Part shown: positions 17,146 to 25,576 of the stretch, piece by piece
Position numbering within the stretch: the first letter of the stretch is position 1
Layout: every line of letters starts with the position of its first letter
Assembly (NCBI RefSeq): GCF_007828865.1
Contig: NZ_VIVK01000001.1
Coordinates: forward strand, 868,001 to 932,000
Reading direction: 5' to 3'
Source: Kribbella amoyensis
Lineage (GTDB): Bacteria; Actinomycetota; Actinomycetes; Propionibacteriales; Kribbellaceae
Length of the DNA: 64,000 nucleotides
Made by a program: the position numbers and the translations under genes
Notes under the pieces: model-generated
Told to the model about the DNA's origin: nothing
The model's database searches: none
Seen by the model: the letters and a program-made list of their open reading frames with translations, nothing else

Positions 17146-17775
17146 TCAGGAGTTGCCGCGGTCGCAGGCGACGCCGTCGCCGTTCCGGTCGAGGTCTCTG
17201 GAGTACCCCGGCTCGCCGCGCCGCAGCGGCGCCTTGCCCGCGGCCCGCGCCTCGGCACAGCTCCTGAACGCCACCGCCTCCGTCACCCGGACCGGCGTCG
17301 CGGTCGGCGCGGTTGACAGCGTCGGGGTCGGCGTCAACGCCTCGCGTCTGCGCGGCGTGGGCGTCGGCGTCGGACTGATCGAGGTCCGCGTCGGCGTAGG
17401 CGTGACGGTGACCGTCTCGGCGGGCGTCGGCGCCACCGAGCTGTCCTCCTCGACCGGTACGTCAGCGCCGATCCCCGGCGGCGCGGCGTCGAGCGTCGGC
17501 CGCGAACCGGCGACCGGATCGCCGGCCCCGAACGGCGTGGTGATCACCAGCACGGCCAGCAGCACCGCCGCCGCGGCCACGACGCCGATCGGCCAGACCC
17601 GCGGACCGCCGTACCGGCCGATCGGTCCACGGACCGGATATCTGTTCTCGTCCACCCAGAACGCCCACGCGACCGGCGCCGCCGGCCAGCTCGGATCGGG
17701 TGCCCAACCCTTCGGCGGTCGCCACCGAACACTCGGCGGCTCCGGCCAGCCAGGCGGCGTGTGAAAACGCCTCAC
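17146..17775 (-). CDS. Membrane-anchored protein with C-terminal excalibur domain
   Basis: A 209-residue protein. The N-terminal 60 residues are Pro/Trp-rich (PPGWPEPPSVRWRPPKGW), similar to DUF2510-like leading segments. One membrane helix follows (VWPIGVVAAAAVLLAVLVI), then a long Pro/Thr-rich linker, then an excalibur calcium-binding domain with FRSCAEARAAGKAPL and the DLDRNGDGVACD loop. The C-terminus should face outside, where the DxDxDG loop can bind calcium; the two cysteines probably pair. GTG at 17775 follows a GGGGGGAAGAGG purine run. Role unknown, perhaps cell-wall associated. Confidence 0.82.
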   Translation of the reverse strand: MRRFHTPPGWPEPPSVRWRPPKGWAPDPSWPAAPVAWAFWVDENRYPVRGPIGRYGGPRVWPIGVVAAAAVLLAVLVITTPFGAGDPVAGSRPTLDAAPPGIGADVPVEEDSSVAPTPAETVTVTPTPTRTSISPTPTPTPRRREALTPTPTLSTAPTATPVRVTEAVAFRSCAEARAAGKAPLRRGEPGYSRDLDRNGDGVACDRGNS

Positions 17776-17874
17776 GACCTCTTCCCCCCTTGGAAGTTGC
17801 TCACCGGGGAGCTTAGGTCACGACCGCCTCGGCCGGGACCTTCAGGCGGCGGTTTGCAGCTTCCTGCCCCGGGG

Positions 17875-18804
17875 CTACTTCTTGCTGACCAGGGACCGGG
17901 CGAAGAACTGCAGGTTGGCGGGCCGCTCGGCGAGGCGGCGCACCAGGTAGCCGTACCAGTCCTCGCCGTACGGGATGTAGACGCGGACGGTGTTGCCCTC
18001 GCGGGCCAGCCGGAGCTGCTCCTCGGGGCGGATGCCGAACAGCATCTGGTACTCGTAGCTGTCGTGGGCGCGGCGGGCCCGGTCCGCGAGCGAACCGGCG
18101 ATCGCGATCAGCCGCGGGTCGTGCGACGCGATCATCGGGTACCCGTCGCCGTTCATCAGGACCTTCAGGGCCCGCACGTACGCCTTGTCGACGGCGCGCT
18201 TGTCCTGGTACGCGACCGACTCGGGCTCCTTGTACGCGCCCTTGCACAGCCGCACCCGCGACCCGGCGTACGCGAGATCGACGCAGTCGGCCTCGGTACG
18301 GCGCAGGTACGCCTGCAGCACGGCCCCGGTCTCCGGGAAGTCCTGCCGTAGTTCGCGCAGGATGCCCAGGGTGGAGTCGGTGGTGGTGTGGTCCTCCATG
18401 TCCAGGGTGACCGTGGTGCCGGCGTTACGGGCGGCCAGGCAGATGGTGCGGGCGTTCTCCAGGGCGATCTTCTCGCCGTCGCCGGGCAGCGCCTGGCCGA
18501 CCGCGGAGAGCTTGACCGAGACCTCGGCGTTCGCGGTCAGACCGGCCTCGGCGAGCTGCTTGAGCAGTTCCAGGTACGCATCGGCGGTGGCGGTCGCCGC
18601 GGCCAGGTCGGTGGTGTCCTCACCGAGATGGTCGAGGGTGACCTGCAGCCCGTTGCTGACCAGCTTCTCGGTGGCCAGCACGGCCTCCGGCGCGGTCTCG
18701 CCGGCCACGAACCGCGCGACGATGCCACTGGACACCGGCAGGGACGAGACGGCCTTCTTGATCTGGGGACTGCGGGACACGCCCAGCAGGATTCGCCGAA
18801 GCAC
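17875..18804 (-). CDS. Proline dehydrogenase (monofunctional)
   Basis: A 309-residue FAD-dependent enzyme oxidising proline to pyrroline-5-carboxylate. It has the expected barrel segments: VSVKLSAVGQ, VTLDMEDHT, LQAYLRRTEAD, RLCKGAYKEP, MIASHDPRLI, YEYQMLFGIRPEEQ and VRVYIPYGEDWYGYLVRRLAERPAN, the last being the proline-binding YxxRRxxE motif. There is no fused aldehyde dehydrogenase. GTG at 18804 follows a strong GGAGGAGGAA. It may be transcribed alone; the excalibur gene lies 99 nt downstream on the same strand. Confidence 0.93.
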   Translation of the reverse strand: MLRRILLGVSRSPQIKKAVSSLPVSSGIVARFVAGETAPEAVLATEKLVSNGLQVTLDHLGEDTTDLAAATATADAYLELLKQLAEAGLTANAEVSVKLSAVGQALPGDGEKIALENARTICLAARNAGTTVTLDMEDHTTTDSTLGILRELRQDFPETGAVLQAYLRRTEADCVDLAYAGSRVRLCKGAYKEPESVAYQDKRAVDKAYVRALKVLMNGDGYPMIASHDPRLIAIAGSLADRARRAHDSYEYQMLFGIRPEEQLRLAREGNTVRVYIPYGEDWYGYLVRRLAERPANLQFFARSLVSKK

Positions 18805-19032
18805 TACGCGTTCCTCCTCCTCGCCACCCGGCCGCACTGCCAGGGGTGTCAGCAGGCTACGCGCCTGGACGCGACCGCCCTAATCGTGTGGCCCGGACCA
18901 CACCAGTCGCCCCACTGGTCCGCGCCAGCCCAGCATCGGACACCCACCCCGGCCACCACAAGCGACCGGCCGGATCCGAGTGTCGGGACGCACTCGGCCA
19001 GGCGTGCACCGATGACGGGAGAGGATGCGGGG

Positions 19033-20070
19033 ATGCGCAGCCTGCGACGGTGGCGGGGACGGGGATCGGGGGATCCGATCGAGGCTTTCTGGCAGTGGTG
19101 GGCCAACGACGGCGGGACCGCGTTGGCCGAGTCGATCGCCCGGCAGGATCCGCACGCGATCAGCGCCGTGCTCGCCGACCACGTGCACCGGATCGACAAG
19201 GCGCTGGACTGGGAACTCGGCCCGGGACTGCACGCCCAGCACGCCCTCGTCGTCACCGCGGCCGGCGATCCCGCGGTCCGTGCGGTCGCCCGGCGGTGGC
19301 TGCGCGCGGCACCGCCGTCCGACTGGCTCTGGGAGTACGCCGACCTGCGACGCCCGGCGCCCACCTTCACGCTGCGGTTCACGGGACTGCCGGCGGTCGA
19401 GATCGACGCGGCCTGGGTGACCGCCGTCCCGGACGACTCGGCCGCGGCCGTCCATGTCGGGGTGCACCACCCGGTGTTCCTGGACCTGCCCGAGGACGCG
19501 CGTCGCCGGATCACGTTCCTGCTGCTCGACCTCACCCTCGGCGAGGAGATGGTGGAGACCTGGGTCGGTGCCGTCGAGGTACTCCCCGACCGGCCGGCCG
19601 ACGCCGTCCCGATCCGCGACCTGCTCCCCGCCGTCGCCGCCTTCGCCGCGCAGTTCACGACCGAGGACGGGGATCCCACCTGGCGGCTGCTGGAGGGCGA
19701 GCAGGACGGGCAACGACTGATCGCGAGTACGGAGGTACCGCTGCGGTCGATCCGGTTGCCGCATCTCGACACCCATGTCGGCATCGCGGTCGGGTACCGG
19801 TCGGTCCGCGACGACGGGCTGCCCGAGACCGACATGCTCGACCACCTGCGCGCGCTCGAGGACCACCTCACCAACCGGCTGGGCGATTCCGGCCGGCTGC
19901 TCGCGCACGAGACGTTCGGTGGCACCCGGACCCTGCACTTCTACGTCGACGGCACCACGCCCGCCGCCTCGCAGTTGCGGGCCGCACTCGGCGGTTGGTC
20001 GCACGGCCCGATCGAGGTCCGCTCGTCCAGCGATCCGGCCTGGCGCAACGTGCGCCACCTGGCCGGCTGA
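19033..20070 (+). CDS. DUF695-like protein of unknown function
   Basis: A 345-residue cytoplasmic protein. The N-terminal half includes FWQWWANDGGTALAESIARQDPHAIS, and the C-terminal part around DMLDHLRALEDHLTNRL--LLAHETFGGTRTLHFYVDG resembles DUF695, a family seen in stress- or immunity-associated loci but without defined activity. No membrane segment or catalytic motif stands out. ATG at 19033 was chosen because GAGAGG lies 8 nt upstream; an in-frame ATG at 19012 is possible. It converges on the ABC-2 permease gene. Confidence 0.65.
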   Translation: MRSLRRWRGRGSGDPIEAFWQWWANDGGTALAESIARQDPHAISAVLADHVHRIDKALDWELGPGLHAQHALVVTAAGDPAVRAVARRWLRAAPPSDWLWEYADLRRPAPTFTLRFTGLPAVEIDAAWVTAVPDDSAAAVHVGVHHPVFLDLPEDARRRITFLLLDLTLGEEMVETWVGAVEVLPDRPADAVPIRDLLPAVAAFAAQFTTEDGDPTWRLLEGEQDGQRLIASTEVPLRSIRLPHLDTHVGIAVGYRSVRDDGLPETDMLDHLRALEDHLTNRLGDSGRLLAHETFGGTRTLHFYVDGTTPAASQLRAALGGWSHGPIEVRSSSDPAWRNVRHLAG

Positions 20071-20079
20071 GACGAGGGC

Positions 20080-20817
20080 TCAGGCGGTCCGTCGTCTGAG
20101 GGTCGCCGCTCCCAGTGCCAAGGCGGCGACGACGAACGCGACCACGACCAACGCGTCCACCCCGGCCCCCTGGCCGAAACCGTTGCCCGCAGCAACACCG
20201 ACCACCGCGTCCACGGCGTACGAGAGTGGCAGCACGTCCGAGATCGCGTGCAGGACGCCGGGCAGCTGGTCGCGTGGGAGGAACAGCCCGCAGAGCAGCA
20301 GCTGCGGGATCATCACGGCCGGCATCAGCTGGACCGCCTGGAACTCGGTCGCCGCGAACGCGCTCGCGAACAACCCGAGCGCGGTCCCGAGGACGCCGTC
20401 GAGCACCGCGACAACGCCCAGCTGCCAAGCGGGTCCGCGGATGTCGAGGTCGAGCGCGTACAGCGAGATCGACACGACCACGGCCGCCTGGACCACGGCG
20501 ATCACCGCGAACGCGAGCGCGTACCCGAGCAGGAAGTCCAGCTTCGCCATCGGCAACGTGAACAGCCGCGACAGCGTCCCGCTGGACCGTTCGCGCAGGG
20601 TGGCGACCGAGGTGACGATGAACATGATGATCGCCGGGAACACCGCGAGCAGCGGACCGCCGATCCGGTCGAAGGTGGCCGGCGAGTCGGTGAACATCCA
20701 CCACATCAGGCTGACCAGCAGGGCCGGCAACACGATCAGCATCGCGACGGTCCGGTGGTCGCGGCGCAACTGCGCGACCACCCGGGCCGCGACGGCGAAG
20801 GTGACGCGGAGAGTCAT
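20080..20817 (-). CDS. ABC-2 type exporter permease
   Basis: A 245-residue membrane protein with six predicted helices, including AMLIVLPALLVSLMWWMF, LLAVFPAIIMFIVTSVATL, FAVIAVVQAAVVVSISLYAL and VVVAFVVAALALGAATL. ERSSGTLSRLFTLP is the typical coupling segment of ABC-2 permeases (DrrB/NodJ-like). Its ATG overlaps the stop of the ATPase gene (ATGA), so the two form one exporter. Cargo is unknown: drug, lipid or polysaccharide are possible for the family. Confidence 0.9.
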   Translation of the reverse strand: MTLRVTFAVAARVVAQLRRDHRTVAMLIVLPALLVSLMWWMFTDSPATFDRIGGPLLAVFPAIIMFIVTSVATLRERSSGTLSRLFTLPMAKLDFLLGYALAFAVIAVVQAAVVVSISLYALDLDIRGPAWQLGVVAVLDGVLGTALGLFASAFAATEFQAVQLMPAVMIPQLLLCGLFLPRDQLPGVLHAISDVLPLSYAVDAVVGVAAGNGFGQGAGVDALVVVAFVVAALALGAATLRRRTA

Positions 20818-21536
20818 CGGGTCCTCGCCTTCCGCTCGATCAGGGTGAGGAACGCCTGCTCGATGTCCACCGCACCGGCCGCGTCGAGCAACGCGTCCGG
20901 GGTGTCGTCGGCGAGCAGGTCGCCGTCCCGCAACAACAACAGGCGATCGCATCGGCTCGCCTCGTCCATCACGTGGCTGGAGACGAGCAAGGTCGCGCCG
21001 TCGTCGGCGAGCCGGTGGAACAGGTCCCACAGGTCGCGCCGGAGGACGGGATCGAGGCCGACCGTCGGTTCGTCCAGCACCAGCAACTCGGGGCTCCCGA
21101 GCAACGCGGCCGCGAGCGAGGCCCTGGATCGTTGCCCACCCGACAACCGGTCGACCCGGGCATCGGCGTGACTGCGCAGGTCCACCGCGTCGATCACGCG
21201 GTCCACGTCGGCGGCGCCGACCCCGAGGACGGCCGCGAAGAAGCGCAGGTTCTCGGTCACCGTCAGATCGCCGTACACGCTGGGCTCCTGCGTCACGTAC
21301 CCGATCCGGCCGCGCAGCCCGGGCGTACCGGCCGGGGACCCGAGGACCTGGACGTCCCCGGTCACCTTCGCCTGCAGCCCCGCGATCGCGCGGATCAGCG
21401 TCGTCTTGCCGCAGCCCGACGGCCCGAGCAACCCGGTCACGGACCCGGTCCGCAGCCCGAAGGTGATCCCGTGCAGGACCTCCCGGTCACCGCGGACCAC
21501 GACGACGTCCCGGCACTCGACGGCGTTTTTCACCAC
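20814..21536 (-). CDS. ABC transporter ATP-binding protein
   Basis: A 240-residue intact ABC ATPase. Walker A GPSGCGKTT is at residues 38-46, the Q-loop is in YVTQEPSVYGDLTV, the signature LSGGQ at 130-134, Walker B LLVLDEP ends at 156, and the H-switch is in LLVSSHVMDEASRCD. It partners with the overlapping ABC-2 permease to drive export. All motifs are canonical, which makes it a useful contrast to the degenerate ATPase-like gene at 33624. Confidence 0.92.
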   Translation of the reverse strand: MVKNAVECRDVVVVRGDREVLHGITFGLRTGSVTGLLGPSGCGKTTLIRAIAGLQAKVTGDVQVLGSPAGTPGLRGRIGYVTQEPSVYGDLTVTENLRFFAAVLGVGAADVDRVIDAVDLRSHADARVDRLSGGQRSRASLAAALLGSPELLVLDEPTVGLDPVLRRDLWDLFHRLADDGATLLVSSHVMDEASRCDRLLLLRDGDLLADDTPDALLDAAGAVDIEQAFLTLIERKARTR

Positions 21537-21631
21537 GTGATGAATTTAGCCGCCAGGACACCGACCAGCATCGCCGTCAGCCGCGGCCGGCCGTCCGGCG
21601 ACTCCGGGAAGGTGGCCGCGCCGCTTGGTGG

Positions 21632-22492
21632 TCACGGGTTGAGCTCCGACACCTCGCCGTCGCTGGTCACCGCGAAGGCCGAGCGGCGGGGTGCGTCGTC
21701 GGTCCGGGCGAAGTGCTTGCGGGTGAACTCGAGCGACTCGATCAGGTCCACCTCGCGCTCGGACCGGCTGGCGGCTCGGCGGGTGTTGATCTCGATGATG
21801 ATGTGGCCGCGGAAGTCTCCTGCGGCCAGGCCCTGCAGCAGGTCGGCGGCGCGCTGGGTCCCCCGCCCCGGGACCAGGTGCTCGTCCTTGGCCGAACCGG
21901 TGCCGTCGGTGAGGTGGATGTGGGTCAGGCTGGCGCCCATCGTCGCGGCCAGCTCGACGCAGTCCTGCTCGGCGGTGGACGAGTGGGACAGGTCCAGCGT
22001 GGTGTGCGCGTAGGTCTGCTCGGTCGGGTCCCAGCTCGGCGCGTACGCCTGCAGGCCCTTGCCCGGCGCGCGCCACGGGTACATGTTCTCGACCGCGAAG
22101 ATCACCCCGGTCTCGGCCTCCAGCCGGGCGATCCCCTCGACGAAACCGCGGGCGTAGTCACGCTGCCAGCGGAACGGCGGGTGCACCACGACGACGTCGG
22201 CGCCGAGCTCCTTGGCGGCCTCCGCGCTGCGCTCGAGCTTGCCCCACGGATCGGTCCCCCAGACCCGCTGGGTGATCAGCAGGCAGGGCGCGTGGATCGC
22301 CAGCACCGGCAGCTGGTGGTACTCGACCAGCCGCTTGATCGCGTCGATCTGGGTACTCAGCGGGTCGATCCCGACCATCACCTCGACCCCGTCGTAGCCG
22401 AGCCGGGACGCGAGTTCGAACCCGCTGGCCGTCGACTCGGGGTAGACGGACGCGGTGGACAGGCCGATCTTCGCGGCCGTGCTGCTGGTCAT
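21632..22492 (-). CDS. Sugar phosphate isomerase/epimerase-like TIM-barrel protein
   Basis: A 286-residue AP endonuclease 2-type TIM barrel. Strand segments include [56 protein letters not shown] and [11 protein letters not shown]; the His, Glu and Asp residues at strand ends would bind a divalent metal. It corresponds to the Rv0498-like gene between ppx and proC in mycobacteria. No substrate is established. It follows the ppx-like gene by 22 nt on the same strand and is probably cotranscribed with it. Confidence 0.85.
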   Translation of the reverse strand: MTSSTAAKIGLSTASVYPESTASGFELASRLGYDGVEVMVGIDPLSTQIDAIKRLVEYHQLPVLAIHAPCLLITQRVWGTDPWGKLERSAEAAKELGADVVVVHPPFRWQRDYARGFVEGIARLEAETGVIFAVENMYPWRAPGKGLQAYAPSWDPTEQTYAHTTLDLSHSSTAEQDCVELAATMGASLTHIHLTDGTGSAKDEHLVPGRGTQRAADLLQGLAAGDFRGHIIIEINTRRAASRSEREVDLIESLEFTRKHFARTDDAPRRSAFAVTSDGEVSELNP

Positions 22493-22514
22493 CGGGGCTT
22501 GCCTTCGCGCTGGT

Positions 22515-23447
22515 TCATCGGGGTTGCAACTGGTCCAGCCGGGACAGGATGACGCCTTCGCGCAGCGCCCACGGGCAGACCTCGAGCGACCCGAGGTCGA
22601 ACAGGTCCATCACGGCGTCCGCGACCAGGGCCCCCGCGACCAACTGGCTGGACCGGCCGACCGAGACGCCGGGCAGGTCGGCGCGCTCGGCGGCGGTCAT
22701 CTTGATCAGCTTCGGCAGCCACTCGGCCAGGTCCTCGCGCCGCAGCCCTCGCGGGACATACGGGCCGTCGTCGGACGGCGCCGCACCGCAGATCCGGGCG
22801 AGCGAGCGGAACGTCTTGCTGGTCGCCACCGCGCGCTGCGGCCGGCCCGCGCGCAGGACGTCGCCCGCGACCGCGGCCATCTCCTGACGGATCCGCTTCC
22901 GCAGGGCGCGGACCTCGTCCTTGTCGGGCGGGTCGGTGGTGAGCCCCTCCCGGGTCAGCCGGCCGGCGCCCAGCGGGACCGAGACGGCCACCGTCGGCTC
23001 CTCGTCCGACCCGGCCGCGATCTCCAGCGAGCCGCCGCCGATGTCGAACACCGCGAGCCGGCCCGACGACCAGCCGAACCACCGCCGGACGGCGAGGAAC
23101 GTCAGCCGCGCCTCGTCCTGCCCGGTCAGCACGGTCAGGTCGATCACGGTCTCCTTGCCGACCCGCTCCAGCACCTGCTCGCCGTTCGGCGCCTCGCGCA
23201 GCGCGGAGGTGGCGAACGCGAGCACCGACTCGCAGCCCTTGTCCTCGGCCAGGTCGGCCGCCTCCTGGACGAACTCGACCAGCCCGTCGGCCCCGGACCG
23301 GTCGATGTTGCCGTCCTGGTCCAGGTGCTCGGCCAGCCGCAACTCGGTCTTGTGCGAGTACGCCGGCAGCGGCGCGGCACCACGGTGCGCGTCCACCACG
23401 AGCAGGTGGACGGTGTTGGATCCCACGTCGAGTACGCCGAGCCGCAT
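22515..23447 (-). CDS. ppx: Ppx/GppA family phosphatase (exopolyphosphatase)
   Basis: A 310-residue protein of the short, single-module actinobacterial Ppx/GppA type (ASKHA fold). N-terminal phosphate-1 motif [16 protein letters not shown] and phosphate-2 motif [14 protein letters not shown] are clear. Relatives include mycobacterial Ppx1, which degrades short-chain polyphosphate and affects (p)ppGpp physiology. It lacks the C-terminal HD-like region of E. coli Ppx. It heads the conserved ppx-isomerase pair. Confidence 0.88.
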   Translation of the reverse strand: MRLGVLDVGSNTVHLLVVDAHRGAAPLPAYSHKTELRLAEHLDQDGNIDRSGADGLVEFVQEAADLAEDKGCESVLAFATSALREAPNGEQVLERVGKETVIDLTVLTGQDEARLTFLAVRRWFGWSSGRLAVFDIGGGSLEIAAGSDEEPTVAVSVPLGAGRLTREGLTTDPPDKDEVRALRKRIRQEMAAVAGDVLRAGRPQRAVATSKTFRSLARICGAAPSDDGPYVPRGLRREDLAEWLPKLIKMTAAERADLPGVSVGRSSQLVAGALVADAVMDLFDLGSLEVCPWALREGVILSRLDQLQPR

Positions 23448-23604
23448 ACCCTCACGCTACTGGACGACGGTGCATGCCTCGTCCGGCGCGGTTCCGTCTT
23501 CCCGGGGATTTGAGGCGTCACCTACCGCCCGGCAGGCAAACTCGTTCCGCTCTCCGGGGCCCGCCGCGGTTCGGAAGGCGGCAGGGGGCGCGTACGCTTT
23601 TCGG

Positions 23605-24348
23605 GTGCCTGAGGTTTCTCTCGATTTCCCCCGTGCCTGGGTCGAGTTCGTCGACCCCGACGATCCCGACCAGGTGTTCCGCTGCGACCTGACCTGGCTG
23701 ACGTCGAACTGGACCTGCATCTTCGGCGGCGGCTGCCGCGGGATCTACAAGGGCCGCCCGAACGACGGCTGCTGCACGCTCGGCGCGCACTTCTCCGACG
23801 AAGACGACGAGAAGCGCGTGAAGGGGTACGTCAAGCAGCTCGGCAAGGAGGACTGGCAGTTCCGCAAGGAGGGCAGGTCCAACGGCTGGGTGGAGACCGA
23901 CGAGGACGGTGACCGCAAGACCCGGGTCTGGGAGGGCGCCTGCATCTTCCTGAACCGGCCCGGGTTCTCCGGCGGCGCCGGGTGTGCGCTGCACGGGCTC
24001 GCGCTGAAGCGGGGCGTGCACTTCGTCGAGACCAAGCCGGACGTGTGCTGGCAGCTGCCGATCCGCCGCACCTTCCGCGAGGTCGAGCGGCCGGACGGCA
24101 CGTCGTACACCGAGGTGGGGATCGGCGAGTACGACCGGCGCGGCTGGGGTCCGGGTGGGCACGACCTGGACTGGTACTGCACCGGGAACACCGAGGCCCA
24201 CATCGGCGTCGAGGCGGTCTTCGAGTCGAGCAAGGTCGAGCTGCAGACGCTGATGGGCCTCAAGGCGTACGACGTCCTCGCCGAGTACTGCCGCCGCCAC
24301 CTGGAAGCGGCCCGCCCGTTGCTGCCGCACCCCGCCTCGAAGCAGTAG
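23605..24348 (+). CDS. Cysteine-cluster protein of unknown function
   Basis: A 247-residue protein read from GTG at 23605 ([18 protein letters not shown]). Cysteines at 27, 38, 44, 56 and 57 form a cluster ending in a CC pair ([15 protein letters not shown]), reminiscent of YkgJ/DUF3109-type metal-binding clusters; more cysteines follow (EGACIF, AGCALHG, DVCWQL, WYCTG). A Zn or Fe-S site is plausible but not demonstrated. Conserved-looking segments such as [14 protein letters not shown] suggest a real family in Actinobacteria. It is divergent from ppx and converges on the globin gene. Confidence 0.72.
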   Translation: MPEVSLDFPRAWVEFVDPDDPDQVFRCDLTWLTSNWTCIFGGGCRGIYKGRPNDGCCTLGAHFSDEDDEKRVKGYVKQLGKEDWQFRKEGRSNGWVETDEDGDRKTRVWEGACIFLNRPGFSGGAGCALHGLALKRGVHFVETKPDVCWQLPIRRTFREVERPDGTSYTEVGIGEYDRRGWGPGGHDLDWYCTGNTEAHIGVEAVFESSKVELQTLMGLKAYDVLAEYCRRHLEAARPLLPHPASKQ

Positions 24349-24368
24349 CCCGTTGCCCTGAGCAAGTT

Positions 24369-24821
24369 TCAGGGCTCGACCAGGCCGTCCCAGGACCAGC
24401 GCGGGATCGTCATGCCTTGCGGGACCTGGTCGCGGGAGCCGTGGTACTTCGCCATCGTGACCGTGGTGGCCCAGCTGAAGTAGTCGTGGAGTACCGCGCG
24501 GAGCCGGTCGTCGGTGCCCAAGCCGGTGTCGGTGAGAGCCTGGTCGAAGCAGGCGATCGCGAGCCGGTCCATCTCCTCGTGCGGCCCGTTGCCGCTGTGG
24601 ATGCGGACCACCGAGGTCTCGTCGCCGTACACCTCCGAGTACGCCGCGGGCCCGCCGAGCGCCTCGGTCCAGTACGCGGCCAGCCGTTCGGTGTGGTCCG
24701 GCCGGAATCCGTGACTGAACGCGTGGCTGACCACCTCGTCGGCCATCACCCGCTCGTGCCAGGCGTGCGCCAGCCGCAGCATTCCGTCCGCCCCACCCGC
24801 CGCTTCGTAAACCGTCGCCAT
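24369..24821 (-). CDS. Group II truncated hemoglobin
   Basis: A 150-residue globin. It begins TVYEAAGGADGMLRLAHAWHERVMAD, the usual trHb start, and the likely proximal His is H75 in VVRIHSGNGPHEEMDRLA. WATTVTMAKYH is atypical at the C-terminus. Truncated hemoglobins bind O2 or NO and help in detoxification. The assigned ATG at 24821 is directly abutted by GAGGAG, leaving no spacer, so the start or the mode of initiation is uncertain. It is divergent from the VOC gene, 86 bp away. Confidence 0.82.
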   Translation of the reverse strand: MATVYEAAGGADGMLRLAHAWHERVMADEVVSHAFSHGFRPDHTERLAAYWTEALGGPAAYSEVYGDETSVVRIHSGNGPHEEMDRLAIACFDQALTDTGLGTDDRLRAVLHDYFSWATTVTMAKYHGSRDQVPQGMTIPRWSWDGLVEP

Positions 24822-24907
24822 CTCCTCAGGCTGGCAGAACCGCGCGACGGCGCCAAGACCGCCGGGACGACACCCTGAGGCAGCGCGTCCGGATCGTTGG
24901 TACCACA

Positions 24908-25549
24908 ATGGCTGACATGCGCTTGGATCATCTTTCGTACGCGGCCGGGCCCGACGGCTACCGCGCCACCGTCGACCGGTTGTCCGCGCTGCTGGGGGCG
25001 GACTTCGTCGACGGCGGCGTGCACCCCCGCTTCGGCACGGTGAACCACATCCTGCCGCTGGAGAACGACCGCTACATCGAGGTCGTCGACGTGCTCGACC
25101 ACCCGGCGTCCGACAAGGCCCCGTTCGGCCAGGCGGTCCGGGCGCGCAAGGAGCTCGGTGGCGGCTGGCTCGGCTGGGTGGTCGCGGTCCGGGACATGGA
25201 GCGGATGGAGCGGCGCCTCGGCCGGGAGGCGGTCCCCGGTAACCGGCACCGCCCCGACGGCGTCAACCTGACCTGGCGCCAGATCGGCGTCAAGGGCCTG
25301 ATCTCCGACCCCCAGCTGCCCTTCTTCGTGCACTGGGACGACCTCGGCCAGCACCCGTCCGTCGGTGGCAAGGGGCTGCGCCTGACCGCCCTCGAGATCG
25401 CCGGCGACCCGACCCGGGTCAGCGACTGGCTCGGCCACCCGGCCGATCACCTCCTCGACGACCTCGAGGTCGACTGGGTCGGCCCCAACGGCCAGCCCGG
25501 CCTGGTCGCCGCCGTCTTCGAAACCCCGAACGGCACCGTCCGGCTGTGA
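24908..25549 (+). CDS. VOC/glyoxalase-like domain protein
   Basis: A 213-residue protein of the glyoxalase-like type. The N-terminus MRLDHLSYAAGPDGY gives the first metal-ligand position (His in RLDHLSY), followed by FGTVNHILPLENDRYIEVVDVLD with His and Glu in the positions expected of a VOC metal site. Further segments are GWVVAVRDMERM and LPFFVHWDD. Members may be dioxygenases, isomerases or resistance proteins; no function is assigned. The ATG may be at 24908 or 24917. Confidence 0.8.
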   Translation: MADMRLDHLSYAAGPDGYRATVDRLSALLGADFVDGGVHPRFGTVNHILPLENDRYIEVVDVLDHPASDKAPFGQAVRARKELGGGWLGWVVAVRDMERMERRLGREAVPGNRHRPDGVNLTWRQIGVKGLISDPQLPFFVHWDDLGQHPSVGGKGLRLTALEIAGDPTRVSDWLGHPADHLLDDLEVDWVGPNGQPGLVAAVFETPNGTVRL

Positions 25550-25576
25550 TTTTCCGTTGCTGTTGACAACTAGTAC

